From: Litoreibacter meonggei
GTDB taxonomy: Bacteria; Pseudomonadota; Alphaproteobacteria; Rhodobacterales; Rhodobacteraceae
Direction of reading: 5' to 3'
DNA length: 64,000 bases
Assembly: GCF_003663885.1 (NCBI RefSeq)
Contig: NZ_RCCE01000001.1
Coordinates: forward strand, 744,001 to 808,000
In this document: piece after piece, positions 1 to 7,950 of the stretch
How positions within the stretch are numbered: the first letter of the stretch is position 1
How the letters are laid out: each line of letters begins with the position of its first letter
Translations under genes and position numbers: made by a program
Notes under the pieces: generated by a model
Told to the model about the DNA's origin: nothing
Databases searched by the model: none
What the model saw: the letters and a program-made list of their open reading frames with translations, nothing else

Positions 1-410
1 TCCGGCAACTCGGCGAGTGCAGCATCAAGTGCCGCCATCCGGTCCGTTTGGATCAACCGCGTTTCGGCCGAAGGTGCGGGGTCCGCAGGCTCGGCCATAT
101 CTTCCAATCCGACACTGACCCGCTGACGTTTGCGCAATCGATCAATGCATAGATTGTTCACCACGCGATATAGCCAAGTCGCGGGCTTTGCCTCACCGGG
201 TCTCCAGTCTGGGGCCACACGCCACAGGCGTAGCATCGCTTCTTGAACAACGTCCTCGGCCTCCGCCAGATCTCCCAACATGCGACGCGCAAAGCTAAGT
301 GCGTGTGGGGAAAGACGCAGGGTCAACGTCTCGGCTGCCGTGCGGTCGCCATTGGCAAACAGTACGATCAATGCGTCATCGTCGAGGTGATCCGATTGGT
401 CCAGAGCCAT
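1..410 (-). CDS. ECF-family RNA polymerase sigma factor (partial, C-terminus outside window)
   Basis: Partial gene read on the minus strand and running off the left edge. About 136 residues are visible. The sigma-70 region 2 is clear: an ARRMLGDLAEAEDVVQEAMLRLW stretch (core-binding helix, residues about 40-62, shown here as its key residues R, D, E, D, V, Q, E, A), then PATWLYRVVNNLCIDRLRKR, the region 2.4 DNA-binding helix. The protein ends inside the linker before region 4. The start at 410 has an AGG six bases upstream; 416 is an alternative. It follows the EF-hand gene by about 65 nt, so the two are probably co-transcribed. An anti-sigma factor may lie beyond the edge. ECF assignment is firm; the regulon is not known. 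Confidence 0.9.
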   Translation of the reverse strand, partial: MALDQSDHLDDDALIVLFANGDRTAAETLTLRLSPHALSFARRMLGDLAEAEDVVQEAMLRLWRVAPDWRPGEAKPATWLYRVVNNLCIDRLRKRQRVSVGLEDMAEPADPAPSAETRLIQTDRMAALDAALAELP

Positions 411-478
411 ACCCATCCTGCGTGTTCATACCCCAATTCGGGTAACGGGGCGACCTTCTCAGGCCGCCCACGCCCGCG

Positions 479-970
479 TCAGTCCTGATGCTTGCGATCA
501 CCGTGGCGTTTGCCGTGGTGTTTTTTGCCCATCTCTTCGAACTCTGCCTTGGAAACAGCCCCGTCGCCGTCTTTATCCATGCGCGAGAAACCGTGGCCTT
601 TGCGCTTGCCGCCCGCATCGGCCAGCTCTTCCTGGCTCAGGACACCATTATCATCGGCATCCAGATGATCCATCATCCGGTCCAAACGACGCTCCATGCG
701 GCTTTCCTTGCCTGATTTCATTTGCGCTTCAAGCTCAGAGCGTGACAGCGAGCCATCACCGTCGGCGTCAGCCATAGCGAAATGAGCGGCTCGGTGTGCC
801 CGCATTTCCGCTTCCGTGACGCTGCCGTTGCCGTCGGCGTCCAGTTCCTCAAACGTGACCCGCGGACCGTGCCCACCTTTGGCGTGCGCGATCATTGGGG
901 TCAGCGCCAACGCAAGGCCAACGCTGGCCAGAGCCAGTTTCGTTTTCAGATTACCTGCCAATATTGCCAT
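479..970 (-). CDS. Secreted EF-hand calcium-binding protein
   Basis: About 163 residues. An N-terminal signal peptide ends near an AHA cleavage site. Four EF-hand loops follow: DADGNGSVTEAE, DADGDGSLSRSE, DADDNGVLSQEE and DKDGDGAVSKAE. The C-terminus is rich in His and Lys (KKHHGKRHGDRKH). The protein should be periplasmic or exported and bind Ca2+ or another metal. I chose the start at 970 because GGAGA lies seven bases upstream; the upstream start at 994 has no clear ribosome-binding site. It lies directly upstream of the ECF sigma gene on the same strand. That arrangement suggests a sensor or target of the sigma factor, but this is inference. Confidence 0.88.
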   Translation of the reverse strand: MAILAGNLKTKLALASVGLALALTPMIAHAKGGHGPRVTFEELDADGNGSVTEAEMRAHRAAHFAMADADGDGSLSRSELEAQMKSGKESRMERRLDRMMDHLDADDNGVLSQEELADAGGKRKGHGFSRMDKDGDGAVSKAEFEEMGKKHHGKRHGDRKHQD

Positions 971-1162
971 TCTAAATCTCCGTTTATGGTTCATTCACCG
1001 ACCCAACTTGGCCGCCGATATGCACCTTTAACGAACCAAGATGCCCACTCCGTCGCTCGTTGCTAAAAAAAAATCGCAATATCGCCCCCCGAGACATCCT
1101 GTCACCCTGCATTCACACCTGACCGCGAATAGAGTATCCCTTTACGATAACGGTACTTGATA

Positions 1163-1558
1163 ATGGCGAGTGATACTTTGGCTGAAGAAATCGAACGTGA
1201 GTTGAAACCTGCATTGCTGCGTGGATGGCGTCGCCGGTGCCCCTCCTGTGGTCAGGGGCCCCTGTTTTCAAGCTATCTAAAGGTGCGTGACGAATGCGCG
1301 GTTTGCCATGAACACATGAGCCACCACCGTGCCGATGATGGTCCAGCTTATCTTACGATCCTGATCGTAGGACACGTGATGGCGCCGCTGTTGTTGTGGA
1401 CCTTTTTCGAGTTCGAGCCGGATCCATTGGTTGTAGCGACCATATTTACAATTGGCTGCGTGGCCTTATCGCTATATTTGCTGCCCCGCCTGAAAGGCGC
1501 AGTTGTGGCCTTGCAATGGGCCAAACGGATGCACGGATTTGGCGGGCGAACAGCATAA
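1163..1558 (+). CDS. DUF983 family membrane protein
   Basis: 131 residues. The N-terminus has a zinc-ribbon-like pair of motifs, CPSCG (near residue 28) and CAVCHEH (near residue 46), followed by two predicted membrane helices (ILIVGHVMAPLLLWTFF and LVVATIFTIGCVALSLYLL). This pattern fits DUF983, a family of small membrane proteins of unknown function. I prefer the ATG at 1163 to the in-frame TTG at 1157. The gene precedes a NUDIX gene by about 55 nt and is divergent from the EF-hand/sigma pair. Confidence 0.85.
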   Translation: MASDTLAEEIERELKPALLRGWRRRCPSCGQGPLFSSYLKVRDECAVCHEHMSHHRADDGPAYLTILIVGHVMAPLLLWTFFEFEPDPLVVATIFTIGCVALSLYLLPRLKGAVVALQWAKRMHGFGGRTA

Positions 1559-1612
1559 TCCTTACAAGCGAATAGAGTTGAAGCCACCCGGCACTCGGGC
1601 CAGAGTGCAATC

Positions 1613-2203
1613 ATGACAGATGTTCCAATAAGAGACGCCGCAAGCGTCGTGCTTTTGCGCGACGCCGACAGCGCGCCGAAAGTGCTTATGGGGCAGCGTG
1701 GCAAGAACGCTGCCTTCATGCCCAACAAATACGTGTTTCCGGGTGGTGCAGTCGATCCGGAGGATGCCCAAGCCGTTTTACCCGGCACGCCTTCGGTAAA
1801 ATGCCTGTCGCGCCTCGGTGATATCGGCCCTGCATTGCTGGCAGCGGCTTTGCGCGAAACCTGGGAAGAAACTGGTCTTACCTTGCGCAAATGCGAGGGC
1901 CTACTCTATTTTTTCCGCGCAATTACCCCACCCGGTCGCCCGCGCCGGTTTGACGCCAGATTTTTTCTGGCAGATGCAAACACCATGTCCGACACTGATC
2001 TCGACGACTTTTCAAAGGCCAGCGACGAATTGCGCCATCTTCATTGGGTTCCGCTTCCCGAGGCGCGCGCGCTGAACTTGCCTTTCATTACCGAAGTGGT
2101 CCTTGCCGAGGTCGAGGCGTTGTCGAAGACCAAAGCGCCACCAGACAGCGTCCCATTTTTTGATAACAGTTCTGGCACCTCCCGCTTCTTAAGAATTCAG
2201 TAG
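1613..2203 (+). CDS. NUDIX hydrolase
   Basis: 196 residues. The core NUDIX helix is visible as AALRETWEETGL (residues about 78-90), matching REUXEEXGU. The preceding GGAVDPED is separated from the helix by a long insertion, as in the NUDT8/NUDT19-like group. Members hydrolyse nucleoside diphosphates linked to another moiety, often CoA or ADP derivatives; the substrate here cannot be read from the sequence. It lies between DUF983 and the flippase-like gene, same strand. Confidence 0.88.
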   Translation: MTDVPIRDAASVVLLRDADSAPKVLMGQRGKNAAFMPNKYVFPGGAVDPEDAQAVLPGTPSVKCLSRLGDIGPALLAAALRETWEETGLTLRKCEGLLYFFRAITPPGRPRRFDARFFLADANTMSDTDLDDFSKASDELRHLHWVPLPEARALNLPFITEVVLAEVEALSKTKAPPDSVPFFDNSSGTSRFLRIQ

Positions 2204-2280
2204 CGTGAACGTCATTGGTATTTTTCATTTAGAAACAGTTTCATAATGCTGCCCTATTCTGTTGCTAGCGCACGGGGGAC

Positions 2281-3288
2281 ATGACTTTGGTTGACAGCAT
2301 TCCAACTCCCCCCGCCGCCGTATCGGGGACACACCGGCGCGCGTGGCGTGACCGGGCGCTGTTTTGGGGGTTCATTGCACTCTTTCTTTTTGGCCTCTTT
2401 GGCCTTGTCACTGCAACGGGTTGGCAAGAAACTTGGGGGGAGCTTAGGAAGCTTGCGATTTGGCAGATTGGCGTATTGCTGGCATTGTCGATGATCAATT
2501 ACCTGATCCGCGGAGTGCGCTGGCATTTTTTGGCGCGCCGTCTCGGACTAGATCTGCCCCTGCGCTATTCGCTTTTGCATTTCATCGGCGGGTTTGCGAT
2601 GACAATTACACCTGCTCGGATTGGTGAATTTGTCAGGCTGCGCTGGATTACACGAATGACCGGATGGACTGTGGAACGCGTTACCCCCCTTCCCCTTGCT
2701 GACCGCGCTTTTGATATGGCCGCGATGGGGTTGGTTCTGGGCGTGGCCGTTTTTCTTTCTGGAAAGGGCAGCATGGGCGCGACACCCATTGCACTCACCG
2801 CAATCGCCGGCGCGATCATCATAACGCGCCCGAAACTGCTCATCAAACTCGTCGAGGTACTGTTTGGTGCTCTGCATCGCTGGCCCCGCCCGTTCGCGCG
2901 ACTGCGCCAAGCTGCGCGCTCTATGGGTCGGTTCAGCGACACTCGCGTAACCGGCCCCGCTTTGATCCTGAGCACCGTCGGTTGGATGGCGGAAGGGTTC
3001 GCACTTTATCTGCTGCTGCACTGGATGGGGGCCGAGGTCAGTCTTGCAACAGCGACCGTCATCTTTTTGTTCTCCACACTCGCAGGCGGCTTAACAGGCG
3101 CGCCCGGCGGACTGGGCGGTGCCGAAGCTACCATGATGGTCTTGCTGGCGATGAACGGCGCGCCGCTTCACGTGGCCCTCGCCGCAACCACTGTTATCCG
3201 CATTACCACGCTTTGGTTTGCTATCGCCGTAGGCGCACTGGCTTTCCCTTTTGCTGAAGCCCTTTCAAATAAATCGAAAATACTATGA
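2281..3288 (+). CDS. Lysylphosphatidylglycerol synthase TM-region / flippase-like membrane protein (YbhN family)
   Basis: 335 residues with about eight hydrophobic segments and the family-typical run ITPARIGEFVRLRWI near residue 107 and GAPGGLGGAEATMMVLL near residue 278. It belongs to the UPF0104/LPG-synthase transmembrane family, which contains proteins suspected of flipping lipids, and it lacks the soluble aminoacyl-transferase domain of MprF. A good ribosome-binding site (GGGGGAC) precedes the ATG. Its stop codon overlaps the next gene by four bases (ATGA), so it is translationally coupled to the DprE1-like oxidase. That makes it a candidate flippase for the lipid-linked sugar made by its neighbours (inference). 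Confidence 0.85.
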   Translation: MTLVDSIPTPPAAVSGTHRRAWRDRALFWGFIALFLFGLFGLVTATGWQETWGELRKLAIWQIGVLLALSMINYLIRGVRWHFLARRLGLDLPLRYSLLHFIGGFAMTITPARIGEFVRLRWITRMTGWTVERVTPLPLADRAFDMAAMGLVLGVAVFLSGKGSMGATPIALTAIAGAIIITRPKLLIKLVEVLFGALHRWPRPFARLRQAARSMGRFSDTRVTGPALILSTVGWMAEGFALYLLLHWMGAEVSLATATVIFLFSTLAGGLTGAPGGLGGAEATMMVLLAMNGAPLHVALAATTVIRITTLWFAIAVGALAFPFAEALSNKSKIL

Positions 3289-4598
3289 TCTGGAATACGC
3301 TTACCTACACCGGCTGGGGCCGGGTCCACCGCGCCACGGCACAAGTGGCCCGCCCCGAACGGATATCATCCCTCGCTGCCATTCAAGCTGACACCGGCGC
3401 GCCCGCGATAGGCATGTGCAGGTCATATGGTGACTCGTGTCTGAATGACGGCGGTCACGCGATAGACATGACCCGCGTGGATCGATTGCTTGGGTTTGAT
3501 ACCGAGAATGGAGTTTTGGAAGTCGAGGCCGGCGCACGTATCGGGGATATCGCACGCCGCTTTGCACCCGATGGCTGGCTTCCCAGCGTTATGCCGGGAA
3601 CGGGCTTTGCAACTGTTGGCGGCTGCATTGCGCATGATGTGCATGGCAAAAACCATCACGGTGCCGGATCGTTCGGCCAACATGTGGTCGAGATCAGCCT
3701 GATGAGCGGCGGCAAACTGCAAAAGATAAGCCCATCGAAGAATGTGAAGCTGTTCCGTGCCACCATTGGCGGTATGGGGCAAACCGGCGCTATCGTTGCC
3801 GCCAAGCTTCAACTGCTTCCATGCAAGGGCGATATAATGACGGTCACAGAGCGCAGGATCGAAAATCTGGACCATTTCCTAGAAGCATTGGATAATTCCA
3901 AATCCACCTACACGGTCGGTTGGGTCGACGCGACGGCGAAGGGGGAAGCGCTTGGTCGCGGCATCTTAGAAGAGGCCGAAACGGGCTACGGGTTGGTCCC
4001 GGACGCAAAGCGTTCCCGCGCCGTGCCTTTCAATGCGCCGGGCTGGGCGTTGTCCAACCCAATGGTACGCCTGTTTAATGCCGCATATCTGCGGCGCGTC
4101 CCCGAGCGTGGCAGGACCAGCGTTAAACCAATCACCGAATTTTTCTTTCCACTCGACAAGCTTCTTGAGTGGAACCGCCTCTACGGCAAACGCGGCTTTC
4201 ACCAATTTCAATGTGTGGTTCCGGTGTCGGAAGCAGCCGTCCTGCGTGTAATGCTTGATCAAATCGGCAATGCAGGCCTCGCCTCGCCCCTGGCTGTGCT
4301 CAAACGTATGGGCGCAGGTCGCGCCGGACTGATGTCCTTCCCGATGGAAGGTTACACACTTGCCATCGACTTCCCGAACCGCGCGGGAGTCGAGCCGCTG
4401 ATCGCCGAATTGGAGGAGATCACCAAAAACGCTGGCGGGCGTGTCTATTTGGCCAAAGACGCTACACTTGATCCCTCGCATCTGATGAAAATGTACCCGG
4501 ACCTCCACAAGTTTGCGAAACTTATCAGCGAAATTGATCCGGACGGAATGTACGAAACTGATCAAACTCGCCGCCTGAACATTCGGAGCCACGCATGA
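3285..4598 (+). CDS. FAD-dependent oxidoreductase, DprE1-like (decaprenyl-phosphoryl-ribose 2'-oxidase family)
   Basis: 437 residues. The FAD-binding domain shows PGTGFATVGGCIAHDVHGKN followed by HHGAGSFGQH, the hallmark of DprE1 and its relatives. The C-terminus has VYLAKDATL, placing the active-site lysine at residue 391. In mycobacteria DprE1 oxidises decaprenylphosphoryl-ribose to the 2'-keto form, and DprE2 then reduces it to the arabinose epimer. Residue 360, 31 before the lysine, is Ala in TLAIDFP; in Mycobacterium tuberculosis this position is Cys387, the covalent benzothiazinone target. The gene is coupled by 4-nt overlaps to the flippase-like gene before it and to the SDR after it. 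The polyprenyl length and the sugar are inferred, not shown. Confidence 0.88.
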   Translation: MIWNTLTYTGWGRVHRATAQVARPERISSLAAIQADTGAPAIGMCRSYGDSCLNDGGHAIDMTRVDRLLGFDTENGVLEVEAGARIGDIARRFAPDGWLPSVMPGTGFATVGGCIAHDVHGKNHHGAGSFGQHVVEISLMSGGKLQKISPSKNVKLFRATIGGMGQTGAIVAAKLQLLPCKGDIMTVTERRIENLDHFLEALDNSKSTYTVGWVDATAKGEALGRGILEEAETGYGLVPDAKRSRAVPFNAPGWALSNPMVRLFNAAYLRRVPERGRTSVKPITEFFFPLDKLLEWNRLYGKRGFHQFQCVVPVSEAAVLRVMLDQIGNAGLASPLAVLKRMGAGRAGLMSFPMEGYTLAIDFPNRAGVEPLIAELEEITKNAGGRVYLAKDATLDPSHLMKMYPDLHKFAKLISEIDPDGMYETDQTRRLNIRSHA

Positions 4599-5332
4599 CC
4601 GATACATGGATCATCCTCGGGGGCACCTCCTCCATGGCCCGCGCGTTTGCCCGCGCCGTGTCCCGAAATGGCGCACAGGTTCTGCTTGCGGGCCGTGACA
4701 TGAAAGACCTTGAGGCCAGCGCATCCGATTGCTCCCTACAGGGTGCTATCGCCGCCGAAGCCATCCGTTTTGACGCGCGGGATGCAAACACCTTTGCCCC
4801 CATCATAGATAACGCCTCAAAGCTAGAAGGCATGATAAACGTGGCAGTCTTCGTTGGTTCAATGCCGTCTCAGGACCAGATCGACGCCGACCCATCCCTT
4901 ATCGCAGGCACGGTGACAGACAATTATGCAGGCCCTGCAACCTTTCTTCAGATGATTGCACCTGCCATGGAAGAACGTGGCGGCGGGACTGTCGTTGGCG
5001 TGGGGTCAGTGGCAGGTGATCGTGGACGCATCGGCAACTATGTCTACGGCTCCGCGAAAGCAGGGTTCCACACCTATCTTAGCGGCCTGCGCAATCGTCT
5101 TACGCGATCCGGCGGGCATGTAGTTACGGTCAAGCCCGGTTTTGTCGATACGGCGATGACATGGGGAATTGAAGGCATGTTCCTCGTTGCAACCCCCGAC
5201 AAGATTGCAGATGACATCCTGAAGGCCGTGGAAAAACGCAAGGACGTGATCTACACGCCGGGGTTCTGGCGGTTGATCATGGGGATCATCACAGCCATCC
5301 CCGAACGTGTGTTCAAAAAGCTCAGCGTTTAG
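4595..5332 (+). CDS. Short-chain dehydrogenase/reductase, DprE2-like (keto-ribose reductase)
   Basis: 245 residues. The N-terminal dinucleotide-binding motif is GGTSSMARAFARA and the catalytic YxxxK is YGSAK (near residue 149). The position directly after a DprE1-like oxidase, with a 4-nt overlap, fits DprE2, the NAD(P)H-dependent partner that completes 2'-epimerisation of polyprenyl-phosphoryl-ribose. It converges with the HAD-UbiA gene, whose 3' end overlaps its own by four bases. SDR family is certain; the DprE2 role rests on context. Confidence 0.87.
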   Translation: MTDTWIILGGTSSMARAFARAVSRNGAQVLLAGRDMKDLEASASDCSLQGAIAAEAIRFDARDANTFAPIIDNASKLEGMINVAVFVGSMPSQDQIDADPSLIAGTVTDNYAGPATFLQMIAPAMEERGGGTVVGVGSVAGDRGRIGNYVYGSAKAGFHTYLSGLRNRLTRSGGHVVTVKPGFVDTAMTWGIEGMFLVATPDKIADDILKAVEKRKDVIYTPGFWRLIMGIITAIPERVFKKLSV

Positions 5333-6762
5333 AAGCCGAACGCGTTCTGAAACAACCCTGCCGCGTAGAACATTAGTGTCAGGGTGAATAGGATCAACGA
5401 AATCCCGTGCCGGTCGCGCATTGCGAAAACGATCGGATCGTAGTCCTGCTTGCCCTTGTACCCAAGCGACACCATTCGAAACAGCCACCCCCCTATGGGT
5501 AGCATTGCGACCCAAAGCAGCCATTGCGTTGGATACAGCGAGCGCGCCTGGTCGGTGAATGTATATAAGAAAAACACCAGCAATGCGCCAAACATGCCAA
5601 GCCCCGCGACGTTAAGCAGGTCCGAGCGGTCAGGTCGCCCGTAACCACGACCGGGCAAACGCTCATCGGACGTGGCCAGGGTCAGTTCGGTTAAGCGCTT
5701 CACGCATCCCAAGGTCACAAACACCGGGAAGATGAATACTAGCATGTAGCCAGTGACGTACACCTCCGCTGCGGCGGCCCCCGCTACAACACGCAAAGTA
5801 TATAGAGACGCCAAGGTCGCGATATCGACCCAGCGCATCCGCTTTAGCTTCAGCGAATAGGCGAGCGACAGTATCATGTAGACAGAAACCACCGCCAAGA
5901 ATGCCATATTCAGACTGGCGGCGACGCCAAGGGCAATTACCGCAAGCGCGAACATCGCGGCCATTCCAACCTTTATGGGCAACGCCCCGCTGGCAAATGG
6001 GCGACGACACTTGGTCGGATGCATTCGGTCTGCATCAATGTCGAGCAAATCGTTCACCAGATAGATACATGAGGCGGCCGCCGAAAATGACACCATCGCC
6101 AGCAGCACCGGAAGAAGCGCCGACAGGCCAAAATTATGCGCGGCGATAATCGGTAACAGCAGCAGCACGTTTTTCACGTATTGATGCGGGCGCATCGCCT
6201 TCAACAGGCTGGCCCAAGACCAGCCACCGGGTAGCACGGTGACCGCATGCCCGTCGGCAGCCAGGTTGGCTCGCTCGGCAGGGTGGTCTTGTACCATGAT
6301 GACGTCGTCGGCGTCCTTCCAAACGGCCATATCAACCGCTTCGTTGCCTGCGTAATGGAACCCGCGTGTGCCGAAAGCGGCAACCAACGCCTCGGCCTTG
6401 GCCTCACCCTTAAGATTTTTCATCCCGTCAGACGCGAAAATCCGGTCCGACAATCCATGATGCCTCGCTAACGCACTCACCAGAGACGTATCCGAAGCGG
6501 ATGCAAGAATAACCTCATGTCCTTGTGCGGCAGCCTGAGCAGCAAGCTCGGCTACGTTCTTATCTACCGGCATCAAATCAACGCGGCAATCAGCCAGCTC
6601 GGCAAGTTTTGATTTCAGCTGCGCCCTATCAGTGAAATGCGTGACGACCAGCTTCAAGGCCTGGATTGGCGCGCACCCCATGGCCGACCAAAAGGTCTCA
6701 AGTAGCATGTCGGTGCGCAAAAAGGTGCCATCGACATCCAATATCAGGGGTTTGCTGGTCAT
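5329..6762 (-). CDS. HAD phosphatase-UbiA prenyltransferase fusion (phosphoribosyl-polyprenyl-phosphate synthase-like)
   Basis: 477 residues in two domains. Residues 1 to about 185 form a HAD-type hydrolase: DVDGTFLRTD (motif I), an ASAS motif II and a later DD motif. Residues about 190-477 form a membrane UbiA prenyltransferase: RPHQYVKNVLLLLP, NDLLDIDADR (first Asp-rich motif), KCRRPFASG and YDPIVFAMRDRHG (second Asp motif), with about eight membrane helices. This UbiA branch includes Rv3806c, which moves phosphoribose from PRPP to decaprenyl phosphate. The fused HAD domain could remove the 5-phosphate of the product (inference). It converges on the DprE1/DprE2-like pair and starts 3 nt after the end of the lytic transglycosylase gene on the same strand. 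Confidence 0.88.
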   Translation of the reverse strand: MTSKPLILDVDGTFLRTDMLLETFWSAMGCAPIQALKLVVTHFTDRAQLKSKLAELADCRVDLMPVDKNVAELAAQAAAQGHEVILASASDTSLVSALARHHGLSDRIFASDGMKNLKGEAKAEALVAAFGTRGFHYAGNEAVDMAVWKDADDVIMVQDHPAERANLAADGHAVTVLPGGWSWASLLKAMRPHQYVKNVLLLLPIIAAHNFGLSALLPVLLAMVSFSAAASCIYLVNDLLDIDADRMHPTKCRRPFASGALPIKVGMAAMFALAVIALGVAASLNMAFLAVVSVYMILSLAYSLKLKRMRWVDIATLASLYTLRVVAGAAAAEVYVTGYMLVFIFPVFVTLGCVKRLTELTLATSDERLPGRGYGRPDRSDLLNVAGLGMFGALLVFFLYTFTDQARSLYPTQWLLWVAMLPIGGWLFRMVSLGYKGKQDYDPIVFAMRDRHGISLILFTLTLMFYAAGLFQNAFGF

Positions 6763-6765
6763 GGC

Positions 6766-7581
6766 CTAGCCTTTCGTACGGAAAACACAGCCATCAGATA
6801 CAAGCTGGGGTGGCGACATACACATCCCCTTGGCGACTTTCCACGCGGCAAGCACTTTGGGTACATAATTGCGTGTTTCGGCATAGGGCGGCACGCCTCC
6901 GTGCTTCTTCACCGCGTTCTCGCCTGCATTGTATCCGGCAAGCGCCATGATCGGGTCGCCTTCAAATTCGTTCATCAACCATTCCAGATAAGCCACCCCA
7001 CCCTTAATGTTCTGCGCCGGATCAGTGCTATCGGTCACGCCGAAGCGAGCGGCGGTATCTGGGATCAACTGCATCAATCCTTGCGCGCCTTTGTTGCTTT
7101 CGACCGAAACACGTCCGCCAGACTCAACCGAGATCAGTGCCAGCACGAAGGCCGGCGATATTTTCTTGTTCAGAGTCTCTAATAGAATAGTCGTCCCATG
7201 TTGCGACGCGATCGATTGCATCGTCTCCAGACGTGGCGCACGAACCGCCTGCCCTTTCGGTGCCTTACTGAGGCCTGCGACCGCACTCGTGAAGCGGCCC
7301 GGGCCTGAGGCGTCTATAGAAGGGGACACGGCTTGCCAGTACCATTCCAGCTGAGATGGAGATGCAGCGGAAGCCCCCGCTTTAGGCGCGACGGGTGCCT
7401 TAACCGCTGCGGGCTTCGGTTCGATCTGAATTGTTATCAACTTCTTGGCACCATGTTTCGGTGGCGCAATTTTTTTGAACGTAAAATTCCCGCCGAAAGC
7501 GGGTTTTAGCTCTGCCGCCTCGGCAGAGAACCCAATGCTCAAGCACATCAGGAGAAGAATCTCGCGAATTGATATCGACAT
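6766..7581 (-). CDS. Lytic transglycosylase (SLT domain), exported
   Basis: 271 residues. A signal peptide (LLLMCLSIGFSAEA) is followed by a low-complexity linker rich in Ala, Pro and Lys. The SLT domain covers about residues 130-245: ALISVESGGRV contains the catalytic glutamate, then GAQGLMQLIPDTAARFGV and MALAGYNAGENAV. It cleaves peptidoglycan glycan strands in the periplasm. Its position between the polyprenyl-sugar cassette and the Tad pilus locus suggests it may open the wall for pilus assembly, but it is also close enough (3 nt) to the HAD-UbiA gene to be co-transcribed with it. Confidence 0.92.
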   Translation of the reverse strand: MSISIREILLLMCLSIGFSAEAAELKPAFGGNFTFKKIAPPKHGAKKLITIQIEPKPAAVKAPVAPKAGASAASPSQLEWYWQAVSPSIDASGPGRFTSAVAGLSKAPKGQAVRAPRLETMQSIASQHGTTILLETLNKKISPAFVLALISVESGGRVSVESNKGAQGLMQLIPDTAARFGVTDSTDPAQNIKGGVAYLEWLMNEFEGDPIMALAGYNAGENAVKKHGGVPPYAETRNYVPKVLAAWKVAKGMCMSPPQLVSDGCVFRTKG

Positions 7582-7750
7582 GAGCCTGCCCGACTTGCCG
7601 TTGGTGTTATTCTTTTTTTAGACTCTTCCAGAAAATGCAGGTCAATTCCACCAGTCCTGAGAAACAATCAAAAACCTGTGCCAGCATTGACGCAGGTCAT
7701 GCGACAGTTTTCACGGAAAAAACACTCATCTTTAAATATTTATTGTTTAT

Positions 7751-7763
7751 AATCAATAAATTA
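7751..7763 (+). promoter_or_regulatory. Possible IHF binding site
   Basis: AATCAATAAATTA matches the consensus WATCAANNNNTTR at every defined position. It lies in an AT-rich island about 190 bases upstream of the first pilin start. AT-richness raises the chance of a random match. Confidence 0.4.
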
Positions 7764-7801
7764 TAAGATTTTAGATAGATTTTTTACCATGCTGTGAAAA
7801 G

Positions 7802-7843
7802 GAACCATTCGCGCCCAATTCTCGCCCCGATTGAGGGCGATAC
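7802..7843 (+). promoter_or_regulatory. Pilin upstream motif, copy 1
   Basis: GAACCATTC, six bases, then AATTCTCGCCCCGATTG and GCGATAC. The same blocks with the same spacing stand upstream of the second pilin. The AATTCTCGCC block begins 134 bases before the pilin ATG. It could be a core promoter or an activator site; no known consensus fits clearly. Confidence 0.5.
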
Positions 7844-7950
7844 ATGCTGCATACCAAGACGGCGACACGGTCTAGAACAGAGGCTGGCCAGGTCGAACAA
7901 ACGTTACGGTTAACTTGGAAACTAAACTTATATCCTTGGAGGGATACACA

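Larger units (their letters stand above)
7582..7950. other. Intergenic region upstream of the first pilin, AT-rich
   Basis: 369 bases without a gene. The section around 7728-7790 is strikingly AT-rich compared with the rest of the window and holds a match to the IHF consensus. A motif shared with the second pilin follows at 7802-7843. The final part contains GGTTAAC near 7909 and the ribosome-binding site TTGGAGGG at 7936-7943. This looks like the main control region for the pilin genes and for the divergent lytic transglycosylase gene. Confidence 0.6.

Noticed and set aside
7905-7915. Possible CtrA site (GGTTAAC) before pilin 1
   Set aside because: Only a half-site is present; the second TTAA at the right distance is missing. 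CtrA control of pili is plausible from Caulobacter but the sequence does not support it here.
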